A DNA stretch of 64,000 nucleotides from Halanaerobiales bacterium (GCA_016278485.1 JADQBT010000019.1:1-64000); one strand, 5' to 3'; positions 38,157-48,849 are shown, numbered from the stretch's first letter. Program-made: numbers and translations. Notes: generated by a model from the sequence alone, not told the origin.

Positions 38157-38591
38157 ATGTTAGTACCTAAAAGAGTAAAACATCGTAAACAACAAAGAGG
38201 TAGAATGAGAGGTAAGGCCGTTCGGGGTACAGAGATTACATTTGGTGAATATGGATTACAAGCTTTGGAACCGGGCTGGATTACAAATAGACAGATTGAG
38301 GCTGCTCGTGTCGCTTTAACAAGATATATTAAACGTGGTGGTAAAGTCTGGATTAAAATTTTTCCTGATAAACCAATTACTGCTAAGCCTGCTGAAACGC
38401 GTATGGGTAGTGGTAAAGGTGCACCAGAAAAATGGGTTGCTGTAGTTAAGCCAGGTAGAATCATGTTTGAATTAGCTGGTGTTGACCCGGAAATTGCCAG
38501 TGAAGCAATGCGTCTGGCATCTCATAAGCTGCCGATTAAAACAAAATTTGTAACAAGAGAAGGAATGGATGGTGAAGCCGATGAGAGCTGA
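38157..38591 (+). CDS. rplP: 50S ribosomal protein L16
   Basis: A 144-aa protein near the A-site t[24 protein letters not shown] is the family start, so ATG 38157 is used instead of the in-frame TTG three bases upstream; AAAGGAGG is 9 nt before. [18 protein letters not shown] is also typical. The last 11 bp overlap rpmC. Confidence 0.97.
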   Translation: MLVPKRVKHRKQQRGRMRGKAVRGTEITFGEYGLQALEPGWITNRQIEAARVALTRYIKRGGKVWIKIFPDKPITAKPAETRMGSGKGAPEKWVAVVKPGRIMFELAGVDPEIASEAMRLASHKLPIKTKFVTREGMDGEADES

Positions 38592-38784
38592 TGAACTGAG
38601 AAATTTGACAGATGTTGAACTTGAGCAAAAGGCTCGTGAATTTAAAGAAGAACTTTTTAATCTCCGTTTCCAGCATGCTACCGCTCAGTTGGATAATCCA
38701 ATGAGAATTAAAGAGGTAAAAAGAATAATTGCCCGAATTAAAACAGTTAGACGTCAACGGGAGCTCGGTATCGAACCGGCATAA
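38581..38784 (+). CDS. rpmC: 50S ribosomal protein L29
   Basis: A 67-aa, two-helix protein at the tunnel exit. [21 protein letters not shown] and [20 protein letters not shown] are typical. ATG 38581 lies within the end of rplP (GGATGGTGAAG upstream serves as ribosome site), so its translation is probably coupled. Confidence 0.95.
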   Translation: MRADELRNLTDVELEQKAREFKEELFNLRFQHATAQLDNPMRIKEVKRIIARIKTVRRQRELGIEPA

Positions 38785-38812
38785 CTGGCAATTGTTGAAA
38801 GGAGGTCCCAAT

Positions 38813-39067
38813 ATGGAAAGAAATAATAGAAGTGTTCGCACTGGCGTTGTAGTCAGTGATAAAATGGATAAAACAATCGTTGTAGCTGTTGAACGCAGAA
38901 CACAACATCCAATGTATAAACGTGTTGTTAAAAAAACAAAGAAGTTCACAGCTCATGATGAAGAAAACAGATGCAATGAAGGCGATAAAGTTACAATCAT
39001 GGAGACTCGCCCTCTAAGTAAAAATAAAAGATGGCGTTTAATAGAAATATTAGAAAAAGCAAAATAA
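38813..39067 (+). CDS. rpsQ: 30S ribosomal protein S17
   Basis: An 84-aa OB-fold small-subunit protein with the signature [18 protein letters not shown] and [22 protein letters not shown] 38813 has AAAGGAGG 7 nt upstream; the frame runs on upstream to 38729 without similarity. Confidence 0.97.
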   Translation: MERNNRSVRTGVVVSDKMDKTIVVAVERRTQHPMYKRVVKKTKKFTAHDEENRCNEGDKVTIMETRPLSKNKRWRLIEILEKAK

Positions 39068-39094
39068 GCTCTGACAGGAAAGGAGGGCCTTGCA

Positions 39095-39463
39095 ATGATT
39101 CAGTCTGAAAGTCGTTTAAAAGTTGCTGACAACTCAGGTGCCCGTGAAATACTTTGTGTGAAAGTGCTTGGCGGTACACGTAAGAAATATGCAAAAATTG
39201 GTGATGAAATTATTGTTACTGTTAAAGAAGCAATACCAGACGGAGTAGTTAAAAAAGGTGAAGTCGCACGGGCTGTTGTTGTAAGAACAAAAAAGCCTCT
39301 CAAGCGCGATGATGGAACTTTCATTAAATTTGATGAAAATGCAGCAGTTATAATAGATGATTTAAAAAATCCTAAAGGCACACGTATTTTTGGTCCGGTT
39401 ACACGTGAGCTTAGGAATAAGAACTTTATGAAGATTATCTCCCTTGCACCGGAGGTATTATAA
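39095..39463 (+). CDS. rplN: 50S ribosomal protein L14
   Basis: A 122-aa intersubunit-bridge protein, with [19 protein letters not shown] and the C-terminal [33 protein letters not shown] precedes ATG 39095. Confidence 0.98.
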   Translation: MIQSESRLKVADNSGAREILCVKVLGGTRKKYAKIGDEIIVTVKEAIPDGVVKKGEVARAVVVRTKKPLKRDDGTFIKFDENAAVIIDDLKNPKGTRIFGPVTRELRNKNFMKIISLAPEVL

Positions 39464-39477
39464 AGGAGGGAAATTGA

Positions 39478-39792
39478 GTGAGAATCAAAAAAGGCGATAC
39501 TGTAGAAGTTATCTCTGGTAAAGACCGGAGTAAACGGGGTGAAGTGTTAAAAGTTGACCCCAAAAAGGATAGAGTAATTATTGAAGGTGTAAATATTGTA
39601 CACCGTCATACTCGTCCTACACAAGATATGCCACAGGGTGGCATCATTGAAAATGAAGCACCTATTCATATTTCCAACGTACAACTTGTTTGTCCACGTT
39701 GTGATGAAAAAACTCGTATTGGTGCGGAAATACTAGATGATGGAACTAAAGTAAGACAATGTAAGAAATGTAATGAGGTAGTTGATAAATAA
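39478..39792 (+). CDS. rplX: 50S ribosomal protein L24
   Basis: A 104-aa assembly-initiator protein with an N-terminal KOW motif (KKGDTVEVISGKDRSKRGEV). CPRCDEKTRIGAEI...CKKC near the end gives a four-cysteine zinc-ribbon-like form. GTG 39478 follows AAAGGAGGG. Confidence 0.96.
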   Translation: MRIKKGDTVEVISGKDRSKRGEVLKVDPKKDRVIIEGVNIVHRHTRPTQDMPQGGIIENEAPIHISNVQLVCPRCDEKTRIGAEILDDGTKVRQCKKCNEVVDK

Positions 39793-39817
39793 ATAATTTC
39801 CGGAAGGAGGTTAAGGG

Positions 39818-40357
39818 ATGTCAGTATTAGCTGAAAAATTTAAAGAAGATATACTTCCACAATTAGTTGAGAAGTTTAACTATAATAATGTAATGGAAGC
39901 TCCCAGACTAGAAAAAGTTGTAGTTAATGTTGGTTTAGGTGATGCGAAAGAAGATTCAAAATTACTAGATACAGTAGTTAATGAATTATCAATCATTACA
40001 GGTCAGCAGCCAACTATTACAAGAGCTAAAAAATCAATTGCTAACTTTAAGATTCGTGAAGGTATGCCAATTGGTGTAAAAGTGACTCTTCGGGGAGACA
40101 TAATGAATGAGTTTTTATATAAATTAATTAATATTACATTACCTCGTATTCGTGACTTTCGTGGGGTTTCACCTAAGTCATTTGATGGACGTGGTAATTA
40201 TAGTCTTGGCATTAAGGAACACACTGTATTTCCTGAAATAAATATTGATAATGTTGATAAAGTCCATGGTCTAGAAATTACCGTGGTAACATCCGCTGAA
40301 ACTGATGAAGAAGCTTTTGCATTGCTCAGTGAGATGGGAATGCCGTTTCGTAAATAA
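39818..40357 (+). CDS. rplE: 50S ribosomal protein L5
   Basis: A 179-aa central-protuberance protein that binds 5S rRNA and P-site t[41 protein letters not shown] and [18 protein letters not shown] are family blocks. GGAAGGAGG precedes ATG 39818. Confidence 0.98.
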   Translation: MSVLAEKFKEDILPQLVEKFNYNNVMEAPRLEKVVVNVGLGDAKEDSKLLDTVVNELSIITGQQPTITRAKKSIANFKIREGMPIGVKVTLRGDIMNEFLYKLINITLPRIRDFRGVSPKSFDGRGNYSLGIKEHTVFPEINIDNVDKVHGLEITVVTSAETDEEAFALLSEMGMPFRK

Positions 40358-40385
40358 TGACCTATAAAATAAGGGGGGTTTTAGT

Positions 40386-40571
40386 TTGGCACGTAAAGCG
40401 TTAGTTGAGAAAGCCAATAAGGAACCTAAATATTCTACACGCAAGGTTAATCGCTGCAGTCGTTGTGGCAGATCTCATGCTTATATGAGAAAGTTTGATC
40501 TCTGTAGAATTTGTTTCCGTGAACTTGCTCATAAGGGCGAGATTCCCGGTGTTAAAAAAGCTAGTTGGTAA
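40386..40571 (+). CDS. rpsN: 30S ribosomal protein S14, zinc-binding type
   Basis: The short, 61-aa zinc form with CSRCG and CRICF pairs. TTG 40386 gives [30 protein letters not shown] lies 7-8 nt upstream. Only this S14 form is in the window; whether a zinc-independent paralogue exists elsewhere is unknown. Confidence 0.97.
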   Translation: MARKALVEKANKEPKYSTRKVNRCSRCGRSHAYMRKFDLCRICFRELAHKGEIPGVKKASW

Positions 40572-40592
40572 ATAAGGAAGGAGGTTCTTAGA

Positions 40593-40991
40593 GTGAATAT
40601 AACTGATCCGATTGCTGATATGTTAACCCGTATCCGTAATGCGAATAGTGTCGGGAAAAACACCGTTGATATTCCCGCTTCAAATATAAAGGTAAATCTT
40701 GGTGAGGTACTGAAAGAAGAAGGATTTATTAACGATATTAAAATGGTTGAGAAAAAGCCACAAAATATGATTCGAATTTATTTAAAATATGGTGATAATG
40801 ACCAGAAAGTTATCACTGGCTTAAAAAGAATCAGTAAGCCTGGCTTAAGAGTATATGTTGGTAAAGAAGAAATTCCTCGTGTACTTGGTGGTTTGGGTAT
40901 TGCTGTTCTCTCAACTTCACATGGAGTTTTAACTGATAAGAAAGCAAGAAAAGCAGGTGTGGGTGGAGAAGTCCTCTGCTATATTTGGTAA
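40593..40991 (+). CDS. rpsH: 30S ribosomal protein S8
   Basis: A 132-aa 16S rRNA-binding protein, starting [18 protein letters not shown] with the C-terminal [22 protein letters not shown]8 is the spc-operon repressor in E. coli. GTG 40593 follows GAAGGAGG. Confidence 0.97.
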   Translation: MNITDPIADMLTRIRNANSVGKNTVDIPASNIKVNLGEVLKEEGFINDIKMVEKKPQNMIRIYLKYGDNDQKVITGLKRISKPGLRVYVGKEEIPRVLGGLGIAVLSTSHGVLTDKKARKAGVGGEVLCYIW

Positions 40992-41037
40992 TAGATAATT
41001 TGAAGTTCGGCAGAAAAGAAATGTGGAGGTGAAATAG

Positions 41038-41571
41038 ATGTCACGTATTGGTAAACAACCAGTTGATATCCCAGAAAAAGTCGATGTAAGCATCGATGAG
41101 TCTCAGATAACTGTTAAAGGACCTAAAGGTGAATTAATTAAAGAGTTTAACTCAGCTGTAAAGGTGAGACTTGAAGATGATCAGATTATTGTTGAACGTG
41201 CATCTGATGATAGAATTGATAGATCACTACATGGATTGGTTCGTAGTTTGATTGAAAGTATGGTAGTAGGTGTAACCGACGGATTTGAGAAAAGACTAGA
41301 AATGGTTGGTGTTGGTTATAGTGCTAAAGTTAAAGGTTCAGCTCTTGAAATAGAAGCCGGATATTCTCATCCTGTTATTATTGAAGCTGAAGATGATATT
41401 GAGTTTGAGGTTGAAAAGAATACTAATATTATTGTAAGAGGTATTGATAAACAACAGGTAGGCGATATGGCTGCTCGTATTAGAGAAATAAGAAAACCTG
41501 AACCTTATAAAGGTAAAGGAATTAAATATGCAGGAGAGCATATTAGACGTAAAGTCGGTAAAACTGGCTAA
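41038..41571 (+). CDS. rplF: 50S ribosomal protein L6
   Basis: A 177-aa protein near the sarcin-ricin loop, with two repeated domains. MSRIGKQPVDIPEKV and the C-terminal RIREIRKPEPYKGKGIKYAGE are canonical. GGAGGTG precedes ATG 41038. Confidence 0.98.
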   Translation: MSRIGKQPVDIPEKVDVSIDESQITVKGPKGELIKEFNSAVKVRLEDDQIIVERASDDRIDRSLHGLVRSLIESMVVGVTDGFEKRLEMVGVGYSAKVKGSALEIEAGYSHPVIIEAEDDIEFEVEKNTNIIVRGIDKQQVGDMAARIREIRKPEPYKGKGIKYAGEHIRRKVGKTG

Positions 41572-41590
41572 GAGAGGGGAGTGACAGAGA

Positions 41591-41947
41591 ATGGGAAAAC
41601 GTGAAGCAAGAATAAAACGTCATCAGAGATTAAGAAATAAAATAATCGGTACACCAGGGAAACCACGCATGAATGTTTCTCGCAGTTTAAAAAATATTTA
41701 TGTACAGATTATCGATGATCTCTCCGGCCAGACCTTGGTTTCTGCATCTACCCTGGATTTAGCTGTTCGGGATTCAATTGAAAATGGTAGTAATAAAGAT
41801 GCAGCTCAATTAGTCGGAGAGGTTGTTGCAGACCGTGCTCTGGAAAAAGGCATTGAGGCTGTTGTATTTGATAGAGGTGGCTTTAAATATCATGGTCGTA
41901 TTAAAGCTCTTGCAGATGCTGCCCGCGAAAAAGGGCTTAAGTTTTAA
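41591..41947 (+). CDS. rplR: 50S ribosomal protein L18
   Basis: A 118-aa 5S rRNA-binding protein: [20 protein letters not shown], a shortened N-terminal form with [27 protein letters not shown] at the end in pieces. AGAGGGGAGTG precedes ATG 41591, 20 bp after rplF. Confidence 0.97.
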   Translation: MGKREARIKRHQRLRNKIIGTPGKPRMNVSRSLKNIYVQIIDDLSGQTLVSASTLDLAVRDSIENGSNKDAAQLVGEVVADRALEKGIEAVVFDRGGFKYHGRIKALADAAREKGLKF

Positions 41948-41964
41948 ATAAAGGAGGGAAATTA

Positions 41965-42465
41965 ATGAGCTATATCAATCCAGATAAACTGAACCTGGAA
42001 GAACGCGTAGTTAATATTAACCGTGTTTCAAAGGTTGTAAAAGGTGGCCGTAATTTTAGCTTTAGTGCTCTCGTAGTTGTGGGAGATGGTGAAGGCCATG
42101 TTGGTGCTGGAATTGGCAAAGCCAATGAAGTACCTGAATCAATTAGAAAGGGTATTGATGCGGCTAAAAAAGCATTAATTAAAGTGCCAATTGTGGAAAC
42201 AACTATTCCACACGAAATTCTTGGAGAATTTGGTGCTGGTAGTGTATTGATGAAACCAGCAGCTCCAGGTACTGGTGTTATTGCTGGTGGTCCAGTTCGT
42301 GCAGTAATTGAACTTTCTGGTATTAGTGACATTCTTACAAAATCTTTAGGAACCTCTAATCCGATAAATATGATTAATGCTACTATGGAAGGGTTAAAGC
42401 GTTTGAAACGTGTAGAAGAAGTTGCTAAATTACGTGGTAAGAGTGTTGAAGAATTACTAGGTTAA
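41965..42465 (+). CDS. rpsE: 30S ribosomal protein S5
   Basis: A 166-aa protein acting in decoding accuracy. [40 protein letters not shown] and the C-terminal [10 protein letters not shown] are typical. AAAGGAGGG precedes ATG 41965. rplO follows at once with no rpmD between them. Confidence 0.97.
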   Translation: MSYINPDKLNLEERVVNINRVSKVVKGGRNFSFSALVVVGDGEGHVGAGIGKANEVPESIRKGIDAAKKALIKVPIVETTIPHEILGEFGAGSVLMKPAAPGTGVIAGGPVRAVIELSGISDILTKSLGTSNPINMINATMEGLKRLKRVEEVAKLRGKSVEELLG

Positions 42466-42484
42466 ATTATGGGAGGTGTATAGT

Positions 42485-42928
42485 ATGAAGTTGGATGACC
42501 TTAAACCTGCTGCTGGATTTAAAAAGAAACGTAAACGTGTTGGTAGAGGTACCGGTTCTGGTCGTGGTTATACTTCTGGTAGAGGTGCTAATGGACAGAA
42601 CGCACGGTCGGGTGGTAAAGTAAGACCTACTTTTGAAGGCGGTCAAACACCACTTTTCAGACGTTTTCCAAAGCGGGGTTTTAATAATAAATTTAAAAAA
42701 GTGTTTAATGAGGTTAATATTTATCAATTGACTAAATTTGCCAAAGGAGAAGAAGTTACTCCTGAAGTACTGCTTGAAAAAGGAATTATTGATAGTGTTG
42801 CAAAAAATGGTGTCAAAATTCTTGGCCAGGGTGAAATAGAAAATTCAATAACAGTTAAGGCAAATGCTTTTACTGCTTCTGCAAAAGATAAGATTGAAAA
42901 AGCCGGCGGGAAGGCTGAGGTGATTTAA
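42485..42928 (+). CDS. rplO: 50S ribosomal protein L15
   Basis: A 147-aa large-subunit protein with the Gly/Arg-rich N-terminal extension ([21 protein letters not shown]) and [17 protein letters not shown] 42485 ([11 protein letters not shown]) has GGGAGGTG 7 nt upstream and is preferred to the earlier in-frame codon at 42476. secY starts one base after its stop. Confidence 0.97.
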   Translation: MKLDDLKPAAGFKKKRKRVGRGTGSGRGYTSGRGANGQNARSGGKVRPTFEGGQTPLFRRFPKRGFNNKFKKVFNEVNIYQLTKFAKGEEVTPEVLLEKGIIDSVAKNGVKILGQGEIENSITVKANAFTASAKDKIEKAGGKAEVI

Positions 42929-42929
42929 T

Positions 42930-44198
42930 TTGTTAAAGGCTCTCAGTAATGTTTTTAAAATTAAAGAATTAAGAAATAAGGTTCTTTTTGTGTTGGCGAT
43001 GATGGCTGTTTACCGTTTGGGAGCCCATATTCCTGTACCTGGAGTAGATGTACAAATAATTAGGGAAAGACTTTTTCAAGGTGGAGTAGGAGGAGTGTTT
43101 GATTTCCTCGATCTCTTTGCTGGTGGTGCTCTACGTAATTTTACTATTTTTGCTATGAGTATTACTCCCTATATTACTGCTTCAATCATACTTAACCTTC
43201 TGACAGTAGTTGTTCCTAAATTGGAAGAACTGTCAAAACAGGGTCAAGAAGGTCGTAAGAAGATTGCACAGTACACACGTTATGGAACAATAGTGCTTGC
43301 TGTGATTCAGGGATTTGGTATTACAATGTTTATTCAAAGATTTGGTGCTATTGAAAATCCTGGTTTTTTTGATCTCTTCGTAATTATAGTTAGTCTGACA
43401 GCTGGAACTGCATTCTTGATGTGGTTAGGAGAGCAAATAACAGATAAAGGTATTGGAAACGGTATTTCAATTATTATTTTCACTTCGATATTGTCCCGTT
43501 TTCCTAGTGACCTTTACAATACAGCCAAATTATTTCGCGCAGGAACAATTTCTGTTTTAAATCTCTTGATTTTTGCAGTATTGGCAGTTATCATTATTGC
43601 AGGAATTATTTTTGTGCAACAGGGTGAAAGAAGAATACCTGTTCAGTATTCAAAAAGAATTGTTGGTAGAAGAGTCTATGGTGGACGAAGTACTCATATT
43701 CCAATGAAGGTAAATCAGGCTGGAGTTATTCCAGTAATTTTTGCCTCATCAGTGCTTATGTTTCCAGGCGTTATTGCACAGGTATTGCCTTATGATTGGG
43801 CACAAGGTGTTTCCCGATTATTAAGTCCTGGTTCAAGCTTGTATTTAGTTCTATATGGAATAATGATTTTATTCTTCACCTATTTCTATACAGCAATAAC
43901 TTTTAATCCAGAAGAAGTTGCAGATAACATGAAAAAATATGGTGGATTTATTCCAGGGATTAGACCTGGTAAATCAACTGTGAAATATTTGGATAAAGTT
44001 TTGACAAGAGTGACACTTGCAGGGGCAATCTTTTTAACAATAGTTGCATTGCTGCCCTTTGTATTGAAACCATTAACAGGTGTATCAATTAGTTTTGGTG
44101 GTACTTCTTTAATCATCATGACTGGTGTGGCCTTACAGACAATGCAGCAGATTGAATCCCATCTCCTCATGAGACATTATGAAGGTTTCATGAAGTAA
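42930..44198 (+). CDS. secY: Preprotein translocase subunit SecY
   Basis: Main channel subunit of the Sec translocon, 422 aa with ten predicted transmembrane helices. The plug/pore region shows GGALRNFTIFAMSITPYITASI, and the cytoplasmic loop QQGERRIPVQYSKRIVGRR and NPEEVADNMKKYGGFIPGIRPG are invariant. TTG 42930 follows GAGGTG of rplO. Partner SecE is at 19238. Confidence 0.98.
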   Translation: MLKALSNVFKIKELRNKVLFVLAMMAVYRLGAHIPVPGVDVQIIRERLFQGGVGGVFDFLDLFAGGALRNFTIFAMSITPYITASIILNLLTVVVPKLEELSKQGQEGRKKIAQYTRYGTIVLAVIQGFGITMFIQRFGAIENPGFFDLFVIIVSLTAGTAFLMWLGEQITDKGIGNGISIIIFTSILSRFPSDLYNTAKLFRAGTISVLNLLIFAVLAVIIIAGIIFVQQGERRIPVQYSKRIVGRRVYGGRSTHIPMKVNQAGVIPVIFASSVLMFPGVIAQVLPYDWAQGVSRLLSPGSSLYLVLYGIMILFFTYFYTAITFNPEEVADNMKKYGGFIPGIRPGKSTVKYLDKVLTRVTLAGAIFLTIVALLPFVLKPLTGVSISFGGTSLIIMTGVALQTMQQIESHLLMRHYEGFMK

Positions 44199-44215
44199 TA
44201 AGGAGGTTTAAGCTG

Positions 44216-44872
44216 ATGAATCTTGTGCTGCTGGGACTTCCCGGTGCGGGTAAAGGGACCCAGGCTAAAAAAGTTGCAGATAAATATTTGCTGCCACACA
44301 TTGCAACCGGAGATATCTTTCGCAAAGAAATACGAGATGAAACACAACTTGGAAAAATTGCTAAAGAATACATTGATTCTGGTAAATTAGTTCCAGATGA
44401 AATCACAATCAACATTGTAAAAAAGAGATTGCAACAAGATGACTGTCAGCATGGTTTTATAATGGATGGTTTTCCACGAACACTTCATCAGGCTCAAGTA
44501 TTAAATAAGATGCTTTCTAGTTTAGGTAGGGAGTTAGATCTGGCTATTTATCTAGACGTAGAGGAAGAATTAGTAATTCGTCGTATTACAGGAAGAAGAG
44601 TTTGCGAAGATTGTGGAGCCGCCTATCATGTAGAATTTAATCCACCTAAAGTTGCAGGAGTTTGTGATAGGTGTGGTGGTCACTTAACACATCGTTCTGA
44701 TGATCAAGAAGATACAGTAAGAAAGAGAATTGAAATAAATAAAGATAAAATAGATAAAATTTCAAGTTATTATCAGAAAAATGGTGTTTTGGAAGTTGTG
44801 CATAGTGTTGGTGGAATTAAGCAGGTATTTAAACGAATTACGGAAATTATAGAGGAGCGTCGCGTTAAATGA
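44216..44872 (+). CDS. adk: Adenylate kinase
   Basis: Interconverts ATP + AMP and 2 ADP. The 218-aa long-lid form has P-loop GLPGAGKGTQAKK, FIMDGFPRT and a zinc-binding LID with CEDCG and CDRCG. It follows secY by 17 bp and overlaps map by 4 bp, the usual spc-operon order. Confidence 0.97.
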   Translation: MNLVLLGLPGAGKGTQAKKVADKYLLPHIATGDIFRKEIRDETQLGKIAKEYIDSGKLVPDEITINIVKKRLQQDDCQHGFIMDGFPRTLHQAQVLNKMLSSLGRELDLAIYLDVEEELVIRRITGRRVCEDCGAAYHVEFNPPKVAGVCDRCGGHLTHRSDDQEDTVRKRIEINKDKIDKISSYYQKNGVLEVVHSVGGIKQVFKRITEIIEERRVK

Positions 44873-45618
44873 TTATTTTAAAATCCAGGCGTGAAATTGA
44901 TATTATGCGTAAGGCAAACCTGATAGTTGCAAATACTCATGCATATTTGGCGGAAAAAATTGCACCAGGTATTTCCACTTATGAGCTTGATCGTCTGGCA
45001 GATGAGTATATAAGAGAACAAGGCGCTATACCTTCATTTAAAGGATATCGGGGTTTTCCTGCTTCAGTATGTATTTCTATTAATAATGAAGTCGTACACG
45101 GAATACCAGATCAGAGTAGAATTTTAAATGATGGTGATATTGTTAGTTTAGATATAGGTACACTTTTTGAGGGCTTTAATGGAGATGCTGCTCGTACAGT
45201 TGCTGTTGGGGAAATTAGTTATGAAGCAGAAAAATTGCTTACAGTAACTGAAACTTCTTTACTAAAAGGTCTTGAAAAAGCAATCATTGGCAATAGATTA
45301 TTTGATATTTCTCATGCGATACAAAAGTATGTTGAAGCAAATGAATTTTCTGTTGTTCGTGATTATGTGGGGCATGGTATTGGTAGAAAAATGCATGAAG
45401 ACCCACAGATACCTAACTTTGGCCCAGCAGGTAGAGGACCCATATTAAAAGAGGGTATGACACTTGCAATAGAGCCAATGGTAAATACAGGAACTCATAA
45501 AGTTAAGGTTCTTGATGATGGTTGGACAGTGATTACAAGTGATGGGAGCTTATCTGCTCATTTTGAACATTCAATAGCTATTACTGATCAGGGTCCAGAA
45601 ATTTTAAGTAGGCCTTAA
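44869..45618 (+). CDS. map: Methionine aminopeptidase type I
   Basis: Removes the initiator Met cotranslationally. The 249-aa pita-bread enzyme has the five metal ligands in SLDIGTLFEGFNGDAART (two Asp), VGHGIGRKMHEDPQIPNFG (His), LAIEPMV (Glu) and HFEHSIAIT (Glu). ATG 44869 overlaps the adk stop (ATGA). Confidence 0.97.
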   Translation: MIILKSRREIDIMRKANLIVANTHAYLAEKIAPGISTYELDRLADEYIREQGAIPSFKGYRGFPASVCISINNEVVHGIPDQSRILNDGDIVSLDIGTLFEGFNGDAARTVAVGEISYEAEKLLTVTETSLLKGLEKAIIGNRLFDISHAIQKYVEANEFSVVRDYVGHGIGRKMHEDPQIPNFGPAGRGPILKEGMTLAIEPMVNTGTHKVKVLDDGWTVITSDGSLSAHFEHSIAITDQGPEILSRP

Positions 45619-45624
45619 CTTTTA

Positions 45625-45654
45625 TTGCAGACCCACATTATTTTATGGTATAAT
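45625..45654 (+). promoter_or_regulatory. Putative extended -10 promoter after map
   Basis: TTGCAG (45625-45630), 18-bp spacer, TATAAT (45649-45654) preceded by TGG (extended -10). It would start transcription for the KOW gene, infA, rpmJ and the alpha operon. A small ATCTTT/AAAGAT hairpin lies in the leader at about 45684-45698. Confidence 0.7.
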
Positions 45655-45715
45655 AAACGTTGAGTTTGCAAAAAAAATAATTTATCTTTTAAAAAGATGA
45701 AAGAGTGATAAAATC

Positions 45716-45997
45716 ATGTATGGTGATTATAGTCCTGGTGAAATAGTAGTTTCAACTGCTGGAAGAGATAAAGGCAAATATTATATTGTGACTAAAGTTA
45801 AGTCAGATTATTTATTGCTAGCAGACGGAGCAAAAAAAAGACTTGACAATCCAAAACGAAAAAATTTAAAACATGTCAAGTCAACAGGTACTGTAATTGA
45901 TGAACTTTCGATTTGGTTAAAAGAAAAAAAACGCTTAAAAAACGAAGATGTGCAGGTAGCTATTAGAGAGTACATCAACAAAGAGGAGGCTAATTAG
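45716..45997 (+). CDS. KOW-domain RNA-binding protein
   Basis: A 93-aa protein with a KOW/L14e-like motif ([18 protein letters not shown], then [24 protein letters not shown]) and a basic C-terminus. Small KOW proteins in this place, between map and infA, are common in Firmicutes and presumed to bind ribosomal RNA; no specific function is established. infA begins 4 bp after its stop. Confidence 0.85.
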   Translation: MYGDYSPGEIVVSTAGRDKGKYYIVTKVKSDYLLLADGAKKRLDNPKRKNLKHVKSTGTVIDELSIWLKEKKRLKNEDVQVAIREYINKEEAN

Positions 45998-46001
45998 TTT
46001 T

Positions 46002-46223
46002 ATGGCTAAAGAAGATCCTATTGAAGTCCAGGGCACTGTGGTAGAACCCCTTCCCAATGCAATGTTCCGAGTGGAACTGGAAAATGGACATAAAGTCCTG
46101 GCTCATGTTTCAGGTAAAATGAGAATGAATTTTATAAGAATTTTACCTGGTGACAGAGTAACTGTTGAGCTTTCTCCCTATGATTTAAGCCGGGGTAGAA
46201 TCACTTATCGGCATAAAGCGTAA
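46002..46223 (+). CDS. infA: Translation initiation factor IF-1
   Basis: A 73-aa OB-fold protein that occupies the A site during initiation. [34 protein letters not shown] in pieces and RITYRHKA at the end are typical. GAGGAGG lies about 10 nt upstream. Confidence 0.97.
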   Translation: MAKEDPIEVQGTVVEPLPNAMFRVELENGHKVLAHVSGKMRMNFIRILPGDRVTVELSPYDLSRGRITYRHKA

Positions 46224-46254
46224 TGCGAAATAATATTACAAGGGGTGATTGTAA

Positions 46255-46368
<114 letters not shown>

Positions 46369-46389
46369 TTACATTCTGGAGGTGAAATA

Positions 46390-46758
46390 ATGGCAAGAAT
46401 TGAAGGTGTTGATCTTCCTAGAAATAAAAGGGTAGAGATTGGCTTAACTTATATTTATGGTATTGGCCGTTCAACTTCACAGGATATTTTGCAAGCTACA
46501 GGTATAGATTCTAACACTAGAGTCAAGGATCTTACTGAAGCTGAGATTTCTGGTTTGAGAAGTGAAATTGATAAATATGTAGTTGAGGGTGAATTGCGTC
46601 GCGAAAGAAGAGCTGATATTAAGAGATTAATGGATATTGGTTGTTATAGAGGTCTCCGCCATCGTAGAGGGTTACCAGTGCGCGGACAAAGAACTCGTAC
46701 AAATGCTCGAACAAGAAAAGGTCCAAAAAGAACTGTTGGCATCAGAAAAGCAAAATAG
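46390..46758 (+). CDS. rpsM: 30S ribosomal protein S13
   Basis: A 122-aa head protein that contacts tRNA and the L5 bridge. [26 protein letters not shown] and [24 protein letters not shown] are invariant. GGAGGTG precedes ATG 46390. Confidence 0.98.
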   Translation: MARIEGVDLPRNKRVEIGLTYIYGIGRSTSQDILQATGIDSNTRVKDLTEAEISGLRSEIDKYVVEGELRRERRADIKRLMDIGCYRGLRHRRGLPVRGQRTRTNARTRKGPKRTVGIRKAK

Positions 46759-46781
46759 CCAGTTAGTTAGGAGGGAAATTG

Positions 46782-47180
46782 ATGGCTAAATCCAAAAAGA
46801 AAAAAGTTAGAAGAAAGAGAAAAATAAAACGTAATATTGAAAAAGGGCAAGCACATATCAAGTCTACTTTCAATAATACCATTATTAGTATAACAGATAG
46901 TGAGGGCAAGGTTGTTGCTTGGTCAAGTGCTGGTAAAGTTGGTTATCAGGGTTCACGTAAAAGCACACCATTTGCTGCACAGATCGCTGCTGAGGATGCA
47001 GCTAATGAAGCAAAAGATATGGGTCTTAAAGATATTGAAATCTTTGTTAAAGGTCCTGGGTCAGGTAGAGAATCTGCTATTCGTTCACTTCAGTCTGCAG
47101 GATTAAATGTTACTTTAATTAAAGATATTACTCCAATTCCTCATAATGGATGTCGTCCACCAAAAAGAAGACGTGTTTAA
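46782..47180 (+). CDS. rpsK: 30S ribosomal protein S11
   Basis: A 132-aa platform protein: a very basic N-terminus ([22 protein letters not shown]), [13 protein letters not shown] and the C-terminal [18 protein letters not shown] 46782 is preferred over the TTG three bases before it; AGGAGGG lies 8 nt upstream. Confidence 0.98.
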   Translation: MAKSKKKKVRRKRKIKRNIEKGQAHIKSTFNNTIISITDSEGKVVAWSSAGKVGYQGSRKSTPFAAQIAAEDAANEAKDMGLKDIEIFVKGPGSGRESAIRSLQSAGLNVTLIKDITPIPHNGCRPPKRRRV

Positions 47181-47223
47181 ATTTACCAGTTATAGAGCAA
47201 ATTATTAATGTGGAGGTGTAACA

Positions 47224-47850
47224 ATGGCAAGATATACTGGTTCAGTTTGTAAATTATGCAGACGTGAAGGAGAAAAATTATATTTAAAAGGTTCACGTTG
47301 CTATAGTGAGAAATGTTCATTTGATCGTAGACCTTATGCTCCTGGAGAACACGGACAGGGACGTCACAAAGTCTCTGAATATGGGCTACAGTTGCGAGAA
47401 AAACAAAAGGTTAGAAGAATTTATGGTCTTATGGAAAAACAATATAGAAATTATTTTGAAGAAGCGGAAAATATTCCTGGGGTTACAGGTGAAAACTTCC
47501 TGCAATTATTGGAGAGAAGATTGGACAATGTTGTTTATCGTTTAGGTTATGCTACATCTAGAAGTGAAGCAAGACAATTTGTATTGCACGGCCATATTTA
47601 TGTGAACGGTCGTAGAGTTAATATTGCATCTTATCAAGTTGATGTAGATGATGTTATTAGTGTTAAGGAAGCAAGCAAAAAGTCAAAGCGTTTCAAAGAA
47701 GTCTTAGAATATAATGCTGATCTAGCACCCAAAGAATGGTTGAGTGTGGATATGGAGAAAGCTGAGGGCAAAGTTTTAGCACTACCTACTAGAGAAGATA
47801 TTGACTATCCAGTTGAAGAACACCTGATTGTTGAGTATTACTCACGTTAA
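47224..47850 (+). CDS. rpsD: 30S ribosomal protein S4
   Basis: Primary 16S rRNA-binding protein of 208 aa. This is the zinc form: CKLCRREG plus two further cysteines ([11 protein letters not shown]). The S4 RNA-binding domain ([25 protein letters not shown] in pieces) is central. It keeps its alpha-operon position before rpoA, unlike Bacillus, where rpsD is elsewhere. Confidence 0.97.
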   Translation: MARYTGSVCKLCRREGEKLYLKGSRCYSEKCSFDRRPYAPGEHGQGRHKVSEYGLQLREKQKVRRIYGLMEKQYRNYFEEAENIPGVTGENFLQLLERRLDNVVYRLGYATSRSEARQFVLHGHIYVNGRRVNIASYQVDVDDVISVKEASKKSKRFKEVLEYNADLAPKEWLSVDMEKAEGKVLALPTREDIDYPVEEHLIVEYYSR

Positions 47851-47904
47851 TTGTATTACCCTCAGGTTAGAAAAAGTCTTTAATTAAGGAGGGTACTAAA
47901 AAAT

Positions 47905-48849
47905 ATGATAGAAATAGAAAAACCCCGAGTTGAGAGACTTGCAAGTACAGATAATTATGGTAAATATGAAATATCTCCTTTGGAGAGAGGATACGGCACA
48001 ACACTTGGTAATGCTTTAAGACGTATATTATTGTCTTCATTACCTGGTGCTGCAATAACCTCGGTGAAGATTGAAGGTGTCAAACACGAATTTTCTGCCA
48101 TACCTGGAGTAGTAGAAGATGTTACTGATATCATCTTAAATCTTAAGGCAGTTGTCTTAAAATATAATGATGAAAATAGTACAACAATAAACTTAGATGT
48201 TGAAGGCAAAGGTGAAGTTACAGCTGGTGATTTTGTGACTTCAGGTGATGTTGAAATAGTTAATAAAGATCACCATATTGCTACTCTGGCAGCTGATGGT
48301 AAGATTATGTTAGAAGCAACAGTGGAAAAAGGTAGAGGATATGTTACTGCAGAGGAAAACAAAGAACGTTTTGATAAAATTATTGGTTTGATTCCAATTG
48401 ATTCTTCCTTTAGCCCAATTAATAGAGCTAACTTCCAGGTTGAAAATACACGTGTTGGTCAGGTAACTGATTATGATAGATTGGTGCTTGAAGTTGATAC
48501 TAATGGTAGCGTTCATTCTGATGACGCTATTAGTTTAGCAGCCAAAATTATGGTTGAACATCTTGAGTTGTTTATTAATCTTACAGATGAAATTGAAGAT
48601 GTTGAAATAATGGTTGAAGTCGAAGAAGAAGAGACTGATAAGATTTTAGATACAACAATAGAAGAACTAGAACTATCAGTTCGTTCATCTAATTGCTTAA
48701 AAAGAGCGGGTATTAATACTGTAGATGAGCTAGTAAGTAAGACTGAAGATGATCTTATGAAGGTTAGAAATCTTGGTAAAAAATCTTTACAGGAAATCAG
48801 AGACAAATTAGTTGAACTAGATCTAGAACTGAAACAACCTGAAGTGTAA
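47905..48849 (+). CDS. rpoA: DNA-directed RNA polymerase subunit alpha
   Basis: A 314-aa subunit. The N-terminal dimerisation domain has [24 protein letters not shown]; the C-terminal domain (about 245-305) has [20 protein letters not shown] and [11 protein letters not shown], the UP-element and activator contact surface. AAGGAGGG precedes ATG 47905. Confidence 0.98.
   Translation: MIEIEKPRVERLASTDNYGKYEISPLERGYGTTLGNALRRILLSSLPGAAITSVKIEGVKHEFSAIPGVVEDVTDIILNLKAVVLKYNDENSTTINLDVEGKGEVTAGDFVTSGDVEIVNKDHHIATLAADGKIMLEATVEKGRGYVTAEENKERFDKIIGLIPIDSSFSPINRANFQVENTRVGQVTDYDRLVLEVDTNGSVHSDDAISLAAKIMVEHLELFINLTDEIEDVEIMVEVEEEETDKILDTTIEELELSVRSSNCLKRAGINTVDELVSKTEDDLMKVRNLGKKSLQEIRDKLVELDLELKQPEV

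Noticed and set aside
38536-38949. 137-aa minus-strand ORF across rplP-rpmC-rpsQ
   Set aside because: It crosses three certain ribosomal genes, and its translation has the skewed composition of an antisense frame.
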